Shown piece after piece: positions 24,721 through 36,591 of a DNA stretch of 64,000 bases. Source of the stretch: Sporobolomyces roseus (Eukaryota > Basidiomycota > Microbotryomycetes > Sporidiobolales > Sporidiobolaceae); the NCBI GenBank assembly GCA_016617785.1, contig JADILM010000005.1, positions 434,001 through 498,000 of the forward strand. Direction: 5' to 3'. Each line of letters starts with the position of its first letter. Positions within the stretch are counted from its first letter, which is position 1. The position numbers and the translations under genes are program-made. A model generated the notes under the pieces. That model saw only the letters and a program-made list of their open reading frames with translations. It was not told the origin of the DNA and searched no databases.

Positions 24721-25077
24721 AGATCGAGCGAGGCCTCAGAGTAGAGAGAGGTGTTGTCGCAAAGATGTTGAGCGAAAACTGAGGACTGAAAAATCCTTCG
24801 AGTATCGGCCAACTAATCCTGACGTTCAGCAACACACCCTGTCTCGGTGCCTGCGCCAAAGCGTTTGCGAAGCAGGAAGGCGTTGCGAGAATCGAGCATC
24901 TGAGGAGAAGAGGCTCGCAAAGAAAAATCCCGAGACTTTGCAGCGACTCGCTGTGCTCTTTCAGTGGCCCTTCGCTGAGTGATGTAACCTCGTCGATGCT
25001 CTCGATATGGTCGTAACTTCCGGCGAATCTCGGAGCGGAACAACAGGATATTGACAGATCGTGCGCTCGACATCACC
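24721..25077. other. Intergenic region, no gene seen
   Basis: 357 bp between two minus-strand genes: promoter of the oxidoreductase-like gene and 3' UTR of the ubiquitin protease. Open frames are low-complexity extensions of neighbouring sequence. Confidence 0.5.
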
Positions 25078-27318
25078 TCATTCCGCCTCCCCGTCTTCCT
25101 TCCCAGCCTCCGACCCGTCTGCCGCTTCCTTCTCCTCCTTACCATTTCCATTCCCCGTATCTTCAACTCGCTTCTTCCCGTTTCCCTGCGATCTAGCTCT
25201 CCAGCTCTCGACTACTCTCGGTCTCAACCCCTCAAGCATCTCCTGCAATGTCTTCCCTGCTCCCTCCGTCTCCTCTGTTCTCCTTCCGTTGTCCTCCAAT
25301 CGTTCATAGAATAGTAAGAATGGATTGTTTCGTAAAGCTTCGTCGATGGTCGAGACGTCGACAGTTTCATCCGAAATTCGATACCATTCGGGCAATTTTG
25401 GATGGACCTTGATCTTGGTTGTGCTCTCGGTATCGTTGGAGGTGGATGAAGAATCGCGAGATGGAGGAGGATTCGGTCGCCGACGGAAAGCGACGTAGTG
25501 TCCGAAAGAATGCGAACCGTAATGGACGACGAGCGAACTCAATCGATACAAATCTTTCGTGTTCATCGCTGTCGTCTGTGAGGGAGAATCGGAAGGGGAA
25601 GAAGGGTTGTCGGAGAAAGGGTTGAGGTCGAGATATTCTGGGAATGTGACCTGACATGAATTCTTGATTGGTCCGGAGTAGCCATAGTGAGTAGATCGAT
25701 TGAGATGGATCAGGAGGACTTCCGGTGTCTATGGAGATTCACTTCGTCGGCTCACGTTGGTGCGGAGAGGAGAAAGAGAGCTTACTCTAGCCATGTTGAC
25801 AGTCTTCCCTGCCGCACTCCCAGTCCTCTCCAATTTGATGCCATCATACTCACTCCCGAGTGTCAAATCCTTCTCGTAATCTCCCGAATCCACGACAGCT
25901 TGTAATCGATCAACCAATTTCCCGATTTTCCGTTTCCTGTCTTTCCTCGAACTAGTCATCTTCGTCTCCTTCTTCGACTCAGCTTGAGGTATGTCGAAGT
26001 TGTTTTTAGAATTGAGGAGCGAGGAAGTAGGTTGTGATTCGGCAGGAGGGATCAAGCCGGCCAGGCGATCTCGCTGAGTCGTGTATTTGTCGAGAGTTGC
26101 GAGCATCGAACATTTGCGACAGGCGTAATCGCTCAGTAAGTCCGGTTTTGTATATTCGTGAAGGAGATCGTAGAGTGAACAGCTGGACTGTGAGGTCGAG
26201 ATGCTGAAGACATCAGCTGACTTGAAAGTTGATGTATCAGCCTAGCGTTACTCACAACTGGCGGTACATTCAGCATCAATAGCTCTTCTCCCTCGTGTCT
26301 CGTATCCCTGACATATCCACACTGCATGCATCGAATTCTCTGACTTCTCAGCCAGAACCAAGGATCGTTCTTGCCACTCCTTCCCTTTCGCTCTGTCTCT
26401 TTCCCTAGTCCCTCAATTCCGATACTGAATCCGTTTCGCCTCAGTTTCTCCACTTCCTTCAACCCGCTCCCATTCTTGAGTGATTGCTGCAACTGAGAGT
26501 ATTTCTCGACTTTAATCTGTTCTTCTTCGACTGCGTCCCTGATCATTCCCCATAACTCATGCGCGTCCTGTTGGTCGCTACTACTCAGTAATCTTCGACG
26601 ACTCTCGCTCGAATCGGCGAGTGCGCTTGCGAGGAGGAGAGGGCGTAAAGGCGGCGGTCGAGACGAGGTAGAGGGAGTGTTGAGACCCGTGAGCGTCGTA
26701 TAGAGAGCAGAAGCGACCGGGATGGAGTAGGAGAGGGATTCAGATGTCGTCAAGAGTTCGTCGAGGTAGCTCAGGAGAGAAGGGAGTGAAGCCATAGACT
26801 GCGAGGAAGGGTTCGAACAAATCAGCTCATAGTCTTAGATGCCTGCTCAATCCTCGGTCCTTGCTCACCTGTAGAGTAGCATTCAGGAAGCATAGGTTCC
26901 CTGCAGCATTCAGTAAGCCCGGAAAGTGTAGATCTGTGAGACGCAGCTCTTCCATAAAATCAGCTGCTGGTCGGCGAAGGGAATCTTCTGTGAGAGACTG
27001 CTTACTGCCGCTCTCCCAAGCTTCTCTACCTTCTTTCGTATCAGCGTATCTCCTCCTAATTCCCTTCCCCTTGTCCCCTCCACTCACTCCTCCATTCCCA
27101 CCTTGATCCGCTGTGACTCCCCAATCCACTTTCCCGAATGCTTTGCCTGATAGCAGCGAGTTGAGACCCATCTTGAATAGCTCTATGAGGTTTCGATTCG
27201 AGGAGATGTAATAAATGAGAAAGATGGAGAGTAAGAGAACTTGTGCAAGAGTTGAAAGTAAAGGTTGTAGAGCTGTGGGGTCGTAAGAAGTGGTCGTGTA
27301 AGGATATTGCGAGCTCAT
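25078..27318 (-). CDS. Membrane-anchored ubiquitin-specific protease
   Basis: Ubiquitin C-terminal hydrolase of the USP/UBP family. Start at 27318. An N-terminal TM helix (LLSTLAQVLLLSIFLIYYIS) follows 20-odd residues, as in yeast Ubp1 and the mitochondrial outer-membrane USP30, so the enzyme probably faces the cytosol from an organelle membrane. The Cys box reads GLLNAAGNLCFLNATLQ, with the nucleophile Cys but one extra residue and Leu in place of the usual Thr before Cys. Further parts are SSDQQDAHELWGMI, two zinc-binding CxxC pairs (RIRCMQCGYVRDT and ACRKCSMLATL), and the His box SLVVHYGSHSFGHYVAFRR, then WYRISDETV with FLLFYERL. The C-terminal tail is Glu/Lys-rich. Catalytic residues are present, so activity is likely despite the unusual Cys box. 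Whether it is UBP1- or UBP16-like cannot be decided here. Confidence 0.88.
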
Positions 27319-27648
27319 GCTTGAACCATTCTTGGTCGAACGAGATGAGAGGTGAAAAGTGAAAAAGCAAGAGTGAAGAAATGATGTCGAGGCGAAGAGG
27401 GATTTCGCAAGTCATCTCGAAATAGCCCATAACCTAGCGAGAAGGCAAGCAATCGAGTAGATTGCGTGCTGGTCACAGGAACAGCAAAAACGAACGAGAT
27501 GAAAGGAAGGTAAACGAAGAAACGAAAAGAAAATCGAAAGGAAGTAGACAAAAGGTACTGATGAAGGGGTTGCGTAAGACTAGACAAGAACACATAGAGA
27601 GGGGACGGATAGAGGAGATACAAAACGAAGTGAAGAAAGGGTATCTGT
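27319..27648. other. Intergenic region, no gene seen
   Basis: 330 bp between two minus-strand genes: promoter of the ubiquitin protease and 3' UTR of the gene at 27649-29557. Purine-rich on the plus strand; no gene seen. Confidence 0.5.
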
Positions 27649-29557
27649 CTACGAGGCGGGAGGAGCTTGATTCGCTTCTTGCTCTGCTTCTTGCATCGCT
27701 TGACCAATCGCTATCCTCGAGCGAACAAACGCTTGGATCCTTTCCCTGTTCCTCCGACCCTCCGGCGTATCCAGTCGAGCGCGACTCTCCGCCAACATGG
27801 ATTCGACGAGGGTAGCGGGAGAAGATGAAGATTCTTGAGGTAAAGGTAGGATGACTCGTTGTTGTCGTAAGGCTGCGATGGCGCGGTCGGCGGAAGTGAG
27901 TGGGCGTACGGGTGCTGGACAGGAAGAGGAAGAAGGGGAAGCTGGGTGTGATGTGGCTGGGGTCGAGGCTGAAGCCGAATCCAGTTCTCGAGCGAGTGCA
28001 GAACCAAGGACGACGGGAGTCGAAGCGCCGGAGCCTTCCTCTTCTCGTTCTCTCGTGAGCGCCCTTCGTCGACGGGCAAACTCGGAGAAGGTGGTCCTCG
28101 TTGATGAGCCTGTTTCTGAAGTCGATACTCGATTCGGCCTTCGTCGAGGTGAATCTTCGTCGTCACTTCCTCCTCCTCCCTCTCCGACATGCTCAACGAA
28201 TCCAGCTCGCCATATTCCTTCCATCAACGGTGATTCTCCCTCTCCGGTTCGTCTCCCTCTTCCTGCCTCGGATTCCCTCAAAAGCTCTGGATTAGCCCTC
28301 CTCAAGTTCTCGCCCATCTGTCTAATCTCCTCATTACCCTGCCTCACCGACGCCAGACCGTCTCCAAGTACCATTCTCGTCAATACTCCGATTTGTCGCT
28401 GACCTTCCTCTTCGTTCATGCTACCGTTTCCCAATCCCTCCAACATTGAACTCGTCTGATCTCGAATCCTTCTGCGGTTGACTGCGTTCTGAACTCGAAT
28501 GGGAATGGTCGGATCTCGAGTGGTCAATTCGGCGAGGAGGGAATTCATGTCTTCAGAAGTAAGGTTTGAGTGAGGACTTGAGGTACTGAGCTGCGTGACG
28601 AATTCGGCAAAGGTACCGGATTCATGAACTGGTCGAGTGGTATGGGCGACAATGCGCCAGAGTTCGTCCTGAGTAGGGAGGGAATCGGAGGAGTTTTGAG
28701 CGGGAGGAGGTGGAGTTGCGATGGGAGAAGGGGGAGCTTGGATGACGACAGTAGCGACAGGTGCGATAGGATTGGGTGGAGGATTTTCGGATCCAATGTC
28801 GTTGAGAAGTTGAGCGAAAGAAGGTTGAGGTTGATCGAATCCAAACAGAGCTCCTCGTTCCGTCTCCCTTAACCTTTCAGTTGGGGTCAAATTCCCTGTT
28901 CCACCTAGTGTTGGTCGAGGTACAAGTTGTCGAGCAGACCTGGATGCTAGACTGCCGGTCGTTGCAATCGGAACGCCGACTGGTTGAGGAACGAAACTGC
29001 GAGAGAGACTCTGTTGTCGACGTTGTTCGATTCTCGCGGCTCTTTCCGCTTGCTCGTTGATGTTGCTGCTGATTCTGGCCGGCCTCAACAGTAACTCGTC
29101 CTCCTCCTCTGACTCGTCCGAGGTCTCGCTATCGTCGGAAGCGTCTTCGAGAAGCTGCTCCATGTCGGTCGGCGCGAGAGGATGTGATTCGAATAGCGAT
29201 CGGGAGTATGACTGGGGGATCTGACCTCGAGGTCTTCTGTGTGGATTCGTCGAGGAGGTCGAGGCTACAGGCTGTTCGACTTTTCGAGGTCGTCGAATTG
29301 TCGTTTCCTATCTCGAATTTGGACAATCGAGACTTAGGTCAGTTTAGCTCGCCGATACAGAGTGATCTGTAGCTCACCTGTAGCAAGATCTCGAAGGTCC
29401 TGATCGTATTTTCATCCTTGTCATCCAACCCAACAACGAATTCTTCGAAACTTGTTGGACCTCCCTTCCTCTTCGGATTATTCAACGCGGCTTGCAAGAG
29501 TAACTTTGCTTTAGTCAAGAAGAGCTGGTCGTAGTAGGTTGGCGTAGGGATTCCCAT
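27649..29557 (-). CDS. Hypothetical protein, 612 aa, largely disordered
   Basis: Not recognised. Two exons (29557-29378 and 29307-27649) joined in phase give 612 aa. The first 60 residues (MGIPTPTYYDQLFLTKAKLL ... FVVGLDDKDENTIRTFEILL) look folded and helical. The rest is low complexity: an acidic block (DASDDSETSDESEEEDELLL), Arg/Ser/Pro-rich stretches, a helical segment near NLTSEDMNSLLAEL, and a C-terminal helix (RRNRERIQAFVRSRIAIGQA, then Glu/Ala-rich). A nuclear or cytosolic scaffold is possible but there is no direct evidence. The uninterrupted second exon of 1.66 kb makes the gene itself certain. The gene is divergent from TCTP. Confidence 0.78.
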
Positions 29558-29938
29558 CGCGTCCTAGTCTTTGGCCTTGTTTCTTCACCAGGAAACTACG
29601 CGTGGCTCGTGTGGATCGGGTAGAGGGTGTGAGGCGTAGAGTACCGGAGTCTACTTGATACAGTCGTGTGATCTGAGAGGGAGTGATGAGGGTCGAAGGA
29701 AAAGGCTGGCCAACAAGACGATCCGGTGAATCATTCCCCTTCCCCTGAAGTTGAGCAAAAAAGTTTGGTCTCTTTTTCTCCCCTCCCCCCTCTCTCCCAC
29801 TACTCAGTCAACTCCTCTCTTTTACTCTACCTGTGAGCGCGTTCTCATACCTGATTCTTGAGCTGTCAAATACTGATTACGCCGTGACCTTCCTTTCGAA
29901 CTGCAGCTTTTCCTCCCCAACCCCTTCTCCTCTCAATC
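29558..29938. promoter_or_regulatory. Divergent promoter region of TMA19
   Basis: 381 bp between the hypothetical gene (minus) and TMA19 (plus). It contains a strongly pyrimidine-rich stretch on the plus strand (about 29772-29825) and another run (CTTTTCCTCCCC...) just before the ATG, as is common for highly expressed translation genes in fungi. No TATA box is evident. Confidence 0.4.
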
Positions 29939-31128
29939 ATGCTTCTCTACAAGGATATCATCACCGGTGACGAGCTCATCTCTGACGCTTACGACGTGAG
30001 TTATAACAGAATTCGGGCTTGGAAGAGCTGTTCAGACGAGAAACCGGGTGAATTTGGAGCAGAAAGGAAATTCAACGTAAAGTCGGGAAAAGATCAGCGA
30101 ACATGAGCGGGAGAAGGCAAAGGCTTCCAGAGAAAGTTATTGTGGGACTGTACGGACCATCCAGCGTGAATGAACGGGGCGGAATGATCAAGTTGAATGA
30201 ACGCGATTACGGATCAACGTGTGAATTTTCGAAACCTCTCTTTTGACCGTACTGACTCTCTTTGTCGCTTTTTCTTGACAGCTTTCCGAAGTTGATGGTG
30301 TTGTCTACGAGGCCGACTGCCACATGATCACCCTCCGAGAGGGAAACGTCGACATCGGTGCCAACGCTTCCGCTGAGGAGGCTCCTGAAGAGCTCGCTGA
30401 GGGAGAGACCCAAGTCAACAACATTGTCCACTCTTTCCGTCTCACTGAGACTCAATTCGACAAGAAGTCTTACCTCACCTACCTCAAGGGATACATGAAG
30501 GCTGTTAAGGCTAAGCTTTCGGAGACCAAGCCTGATGAGGTTGCTGCTTTCGAGAAGGTGAGTCAGAATGTGAGCTTCATGCGGGGAGTGGAACTGATTG
30601 TATCTGTTCATTTCGTGTAGGGTGCCGCTACTTTCGCTAAGAAGTGAGTTTTCTTTTCCTTTCGTTCATTTTCTGCCTTCTTCCCTTCTTTCCGCCTCTC
30701 TGTCAGCTGCGACAGCTGCTGACTTGCTTGTGTGCTTCTAGGGTTGTCGGAAACTTCAAGGATTACCAATTCTTCACTGGAGAGTCTATGGAGTGAGTTA
30801 ACTTCACCTTTTCCGCTTCAGACTTGTACTGACGATAGATTCCTCTAGTCCGGACGGCATGGTTGTTTTGATGAACTACCGAGAGGATGGTGTCACTCCC
30901 TACATGGTTCGTTTGCTCAATCTCAGGACTTGACGGGGGATTTTTCGAATCTTTCGAAATCTTCTCCGTTCTCCGCCTCTTCTTCTTCCTCTTCCCCTGC
31001 TGACTCTCCTGTGCTTAATGCAGATCTTCTGGAAACACGGCGTGAAAGAAGCAAGCTCATTTCAATCTACTTCGTACGCAGTTGAACTCGACACTAACTT
31101 TTTTTCGCATTTCCAGGAGAAACTCTAA
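29939..31128 (+). CDS. TMA19: Translationally controlled tumor protein (TCTP)
   Basis: Abundant, conserved ribosome-associated cytosolic protein that binds microtubules, calcium and translation/stress factors. Seven exons (29939-29995, 30282-30557, 30621-30643, 30742-30792, 30849-30906, 31024-31050, 31117-31128) give 167 aa, the normal family length. Motifs: MLLYKDIITGDELISDAYD, the acidic flexible loop, NNIVHSFRLTETQFDKKSYL (TCTP signature), YLKGYMKAVKAKL, FKDYQFFTGESM, DPDGMVVLMNYREDG and the C-terminus IFWKHGVKEEKL. The last intron (31051-31116) has a GC donor (GAA|GCAAGC), with a CACTAAC branch, T-tract and CAG acceptor; it restores the canonical KEEKL end. Without it the frame would add 22 unrelated residues (SSFQSTSY...). 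The 1562-bp tandem array begins inside exon 6 at 31031. Confidence 0.96.
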
Positions 31129-32592
31129 GCAAATGGCTTCAACTCATCAAGAGTCCTCCTCTCTGTCCTTCCGTCTCAATCTCTACCTTAGAGAGACCCT
31201 GGAACCGAGACTAGACTTGGCGTTTCCCGTGTTTGAATTGGTCTTCTCTGCTATTTTGTGTCGTTTTTTAGGTTTTCTCTCTGTAATCCTCCCTCCCCTT
31301 TACCCACCCGCATTCTACTACACACTTTTGGGCTTTCACTTCACACTCATTTCCCCCCTGACGGCCTCACAGCGTCTCGACTACTCACACTTTCTCTCAA
31401 AACATGGAAATAGGAGCAAACTCTGCTTTTCAGCCTATATCCGACGCCGATTCTCGAGGCGAGGTTTGCTCGGTTTGAACTGTCAAGCACCGTTGCGTAT
31501 TAATCTCATACGTGACGAGCAAGGAAGGGAGCAGCGAGTCTGTCGAATCGAAAGTACGACTCTTTTCGAAATTTGACAGTTTCGTACTTTAGTGTTCGAG
31601 AGACTAGATGTAGAGGAGCCGAGTATGGGTGACCAGGATTCGCTCAGTACTGAATGACTGCTGACCTAGCCGAATCGAGATCAGCTGAGCCTAGAGCAAA
31701 AGGGAGAGTCAGGAAGGAGGGTCAAAGCGAAAAATTGTGCATCTCGACGAGTTTCGCTCCTGTTTTGCTGCAGCTTTTGAGCAGGCTGTGAAGGTAGAGA
31801 ATGAAAAGACGGAAGACGAGCAAGCCCGACTCGAAATCTCGAAAGTGTCGACCAAAGGTACCGTCCATGCCAAAGAACTTTGCGGCCCGTTCCGAAACTT
31901 TGACGCTTCGCTCATAGACTTCGATTTGACAGTCAACGGGTCCTCTCTGAGACGCTACCCAAGACTGATGGACAGAGAAGAGGCCAAGGAATGTCTCCGC
32001 GGCTTGGATTTTTGCAGGATCGAAAAGCGACACTTTGAATTCGAGCTCGCTTCCTGCTCCCTCTGACTATCCGAGCTAGCCAGATATGACTCGACGATAC
32101 CAGGTAACTGAGAGCGACTGTACGAGCAAGTAAGAGTCGAGCAATCGAAAGTCTTACAGTTCACTTGGAATCGATCCGATTCGAAAGGATTCGCTTCGCA
32201 TCGACTCGAATCCGCAACTTGTGAGCAATCCCGCTCAAACTCTGGCAGTCGTCTCGTTTGACTCTCAGAAAGCGTACCCTACTTCAGCGAATGGAGATTT
32301 GTCAATCGTTGGCAAGTGGAAAATTCAAAATTCGACTTGGTCGCGAAAAAGCCGAGAAAAGTCAAGGGGAGATCGATAGACGTGCAGATTCGCCTCAGAT
32401 CTCTCGAACGCTAGGTAGCTTGCTGACAGCTGACCGCAATACTAGATTGATCACAAGGCCCAATTGAGAAGTCGAGACGCTCAAAGCGAGGTCTGTACCC
32501 GATCTCTACTTTTTCGAAAGCCTCGTCCTGCATCACTCTTTTGTGGTGATCTCACCTTATCAGCAGGGCACCGCTCTAGTGTCTCAGATCTA
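31031..32592 (+). repeat. Array unit 1 (functional TCTP 3' end)
   Basis: Founding-position unit, containing the real TCTP exon 6 tail, last intron and terminal exon. It carries the C/C variant pair (GAGGAGCCGAG and GGATTCGCTC near 31616-31645) shared only with unit 11. Confidence 0.95.
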
Positions 32593-34154
32593 GGAAACAC
32601 GGCGTGAAAGAAGCAAGCTCATTTCAATCTACTTCGTACGCAGTTGAACTCGACACTAACTTTTTTTCGCATTTCCAGGAGAAACTCTAAGCAAATGGCT
32701 TCAACTCATCAAGAGTCCTCCTCTCTGTCCTTCCGTCTCAATCTCTACCTTAGAGAGACCCTGGAACCGAGACTAGACTTGGCGTTTCCCGTGTTTGAAT
32801 TGGTCTTCTCTGCTATTTTGTGTCGTTTTTTAGGTTTTCTCTCTGTAATCCTCCCTCCCCTTTACCCACCCGCATTCTACTACACACTTTTGGGCTTTCA
32901 CTTCACACTCATTTCCCCCCTGACGGCCTCACAGCGTCTCGACTACTCACACTTTCTCTCAAAACATGGAAATAGGAGCAAACTCTGCTTTTCAGCCTAT
33001 ATCCGACGCCGATTCTCGAGGCGAGGTTTGCTCGGTTTGAACTGTCAAGCACCGTTGCGTATTAATCTCATACGTGACGAGCAAGGAAGGGAGCAGCGAG
33101 TCTGTCGAATCGAAAGTACGACTCTTTTCGAAATTTGACAGTTTCGTACTTTAGTGTTCGAGAGACTAGATGTAGAGGAGTCGAGTATGGGTGACCAGGA
33201 TTTGCTCAGTACTGAATGACTGCTGACCTAGCCGAATCGAGATCAGCTGAGCCTAGAGCAAAAGGGAGAGTCAGGAAGGAGGGTCAAAGCGAAAAATTGT
33301 GCATCTCGACGAGTTTCGCTCCTGTTTTGCTGCAGCTTTTGAGCAGGCTGTGAAGGTAGAGAATGAAAAGACGGAAGACGAGCAAGCCCGACTCGAAATC
33401 TCGAAAGTGTCGACCAAAGGTACCGTCCATGCCAAAGAACTTTGCGGCCCGTTCCGAAACTTTGACGCTTCGCTCATAGACTTCGATTTGACAGTCAACG
33501 GGTCCTCTCTGAGACGCTACCCAAGACTGATGGACAGAGAAGAGGCCAAGGAATGTCTCCGCGGCTTGGATTTTTGCAGGATCGAAAAGCGACACTTTGA
33601 ATTCGAGCTCGCTTCCTGCTCCCTCTGACTATCCGAGCTAGCCAGATATGACTCGACGATACCAGGTAACTGAGAGCGACTGTACGAGCAAGTAAGAGTC
33701 GAGCAATCGAAAGTCTTACAGTTCACTTGGAATCGATCCGATTCGAAAGGATTCGCTTCGCATCGACTCGAATCCGCAACTTGTGAGCAATCCCGCTCAA
33801 ACTCTGGCAGTCGTCTCGTTTGACTCTCAGAAAGCGTACCCTACTTCAGCGAATGGAGATTTGTCAATCGTTGGCAAGTGGAAAATTCAAAATTCGACTT
33901 GGTCGCGAAAAAGCCGAGAAAAGTCAAGGGGAGATCGATAGACGTGCAGATTCGCCTCAGATCTCTCGAACGCTAGGTAGCTTGCTGACAGCTGACCGCA
34001 ATACTAGATTGATCACAAGGCCCAATTGAGAAGTCGAGACGCTCAAAGCGAGGTCTGTACCCGATCTCTACTTTTTCGAAAGCCTCGTCCTGCATCACTC
34101 TTTTGTGGTGATCTCACCTTATCAGCAGGGCACCGCTCTAGTGTCTCAGATCTA
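32593..34154 (+). repeat. Array unit 2
   Basis: Complete 1562-bp copy with the T/T variant pair (GAGGAGTCGAG, GGATTTGCTC). The TCTP exon 6 fragment is preceded by CAGATCTAG instead of CAGATCTTCT. Confidence 0.95.
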
Positions 34155-36591
34155 GGAAACACGGCGTGAAAGAAGCAAGCTCATTTCAATCTACTTCGTA
34201 CGCAGTTGAACTCGACACTAACTTTTTTTCGCATTTCCAGGAGAAACTCTAAGCAAATGGCTTCAACTCATCAAGAGTCCTCCTCTCTGTCCTTCCGTCT
34301 CAATCTCTACCTTAGAGAGACCCTGGAACCGAGACTAGACTTGGCGTTTCCCGTGTTTGAATTGGTCTTCTCTGCTATTTTGTGTCGTTTTTTAGGTTTT
34401 CTCTCTGTAATCCTCCCTCCCCTTTACCCACCCGCATTCTACTACACACTTTTGGGCTTTCACTTCACACTCATTTCCCCCCTGACGGCCTCACAGCGTC
34501 TCGACTACTCACACTTTCTCTCAAAACATGGAAATAGGAGCAAACTGTGAACAAGCGGACCGACTCGAACGTGAATGACACGTGAGGAGAAAGAGTCTGG
34601 GGCAAAACTGAACGGAGAAACCGATTCAGAGGAATTGAGCTTGAAGATGAACTTCAACTCTAGAGAGAAACCAAGGCAGATGTACGCCTGGGAAGGGGTA
34701 GGTAGTCGAGTCGATCCGAGTGGGGTGCAGGGAGAGTCGAGGGAAAGAGAGGTCTCACAAAGGTAGAGAGGAAGGGTTGAGTAGAAGTTGTGTAGTGTAA
34801 AAGTGATGATTCCAAAAGCAAGAGAGGAGTCGCTTGAGCGCCTCCTTTATAGTTCTACGTGAGCTATGGTCATCGAACATTCTAGCAAGAAAGAGTCAAA
34901 GGAGTTGGTCTAAGCTGGGCGGAGAGAGACATGAAAAAGATAGAGAGTATCTAAAGATGGCTACAAGGCATATGGGACAAGGGGAATGACGGCGTCGGAG
35001 TCGCAAGGTGCACTCGCATCGACGGACGGATGGAGATAGGAGAAGACGGAGAACGGGGAACGATCATACGGAGATCTCCTTCGAAAGGGAAGAAGAGGAA
35101 AACTCTTTCTTTCGTCGATAACTCGTTAACGCTTCACTGTAGCGAGATGCTCTAGGCAGCATCGTGCTCAGAATCGTCGGAGCATTCTCTAGCTACCCAA
35201 CATGTGAGGATACAGCTGAAGGGGAGGGAAGTTCTTTGACCGATCAAAACGACTTGGAGATATTTTCTCGATCTGTCGGATAAAGACCAGCCGAGAAAAA
35301 CTTCTCGAGAGAAATACTTCTTCGCAACTTCTCTCGCAATGATATTTCAAGCTTTGATACAAAAATACTCAAAGCTCTACTAAATCATAGGACTCGGGAA
35401 GTCGACCCGCTCACACAAACTCTGCTTTTCAGCCTATATCCGACGCCGATTCTCGAGGCGAGGTTTGCTCGGTTTGAACTGTCAAGCACCGTTGCGTATT
35501 AATCTCATACGTGACGAGCAAGGAAGGGAGCAGCGAGTCTGTCGAATCGAAAGTACGACTCTTTTCGAAATTTGACAGTTTCGTACTTTAGTGTTCGAGA
35601 GACTAGATGTAGAGGAGTCGAGTATGGGTGACCAGGATTTGCTCAGTACTGAATGACTGCTGACCTAGCCGAATCGAGATCAGCTGAGCCTAGAGCAAAA
35701 GGGAGAGTCAGGAAGGAGGGTCAAAGCGAAAAATTGTGCATCTCGACGAGTTTCGCTCCTGTTTTGCTGCAGCTTTTGAGCAGGCTGTGAAGGTAGAGAA
35801 TGAAAAGACGGAAGACGAGCAAGCCCGACTCGAAATCTCGAAAGTGTCGACCAAAGGTACCGTCCATGCCAAAGAACTTTGCGGCCCGTTCCGAAACTTT
35901 GACGCTTCGCTCATAGACTTCGATTTGACAGTCAACGGGTCCTCTCTGAGACGCTACCCAAGACTGATGGACAGAGAAGAGGCCAAGGAATGTCTCCGCG
36001 GCTTGGATTTTTGCAGGATCGAAAAGCGACACTTTGACTTCGAGCTCGCTTCCTGCTCCCTCTGACTATCCGAGCTAGCCAGATATGACTCGACGATACC
36101 AGGTAACTGAGAGCGACTGTACGAGCAAGTAAGAGTCGAGCAATCGAAAGTCTTACAGTTCACTTGGAATCGATCCGATTCGAAAGGATTCGCTTCGCAT
36201 CGACTCGAATCCGCAACTTGTGAGCAATCCCGCTCAAACTCTGGCAGTCGTCTCGTTTGACTCTCAGAAAGCGTACCCTACTTCAGCGAATGGAGATTTG
36301 TCAATCGTTGGCAAGTGGAAAATTCAAAATTCGACTTGGTCGCGAAAAAGCCGAGAAAAGTCAAGGGGAGATCGATAGACGTGCAGATTCGCCTCAGATC
36401 TCTCGAACGCTAGGTAGCTTGCTGACAGCTGACCGCAATACTAGATTGATCACAAGGCCCAATTGAGAAGTCGAGACGCTCAAAGCGAGGTCTGTACCCG
36501 ATCTCTACTTTTTCGAAAGCCTCGTCCTGCATCACTCTTTTGTGGTGATCTCACCTTATCAGCAGGGCACCGCTCTAGTGTCTCAGATCTA
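34155..36591 (+). repeat. Array unit 3, split by the LTR-like insertion
   Basis: Complete unit whose length is 2437 bp because of the insertion at 34546-35415 plus a 5-bp duplication. T/T variant pair. It has a private change TTTGACTTCGAGC near 36036-36048 (TTTGAATTCGAGC elsewhere). Confidence 0.95.
34546..35415. mobile_element. Solo-LTR-like insertion with 5-bp target-site duplication
   Basis: 870 bp present in only one of the eleven units. It starts TGTGA and ends TCACA, so it has TG...CA termini inside a 5-bp perfect inverted repeat. It is flanked by the direct duplication CAAAC (34541-34545 and 35416-35420), which is single in all other units. TG..CA ends, a 5-bp duplication and no long open frame are the marks of a solo LTR left by recombination of an LTR retrotransposon. 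A TATA-like CTTTATAG lies near 34845-34852, compatible with an LTR promoter. A non-autonomous DNA transposon is the alternative: imperfect similarity of the ends may extend further inward (GCGG..CGACT), but 5-bp duplications fit LTR integrases better. Confidence 0.8.

Noticed and set aside
32531..32551. ATCAC...GTGAT hairpin present in each unit
   Set aside because: The stem is only 5 bp with a loop of similar size, within the range expected by chance.
34546..35415. Insertion read as a MITE-type DNA transposon
   Set aside because: Perfect inverted ends are only 5 bp, they begin TG and end CA, and the duplication is 5 bp; a solo LTR explains all three better. Kept as an alternative in the feature entry.
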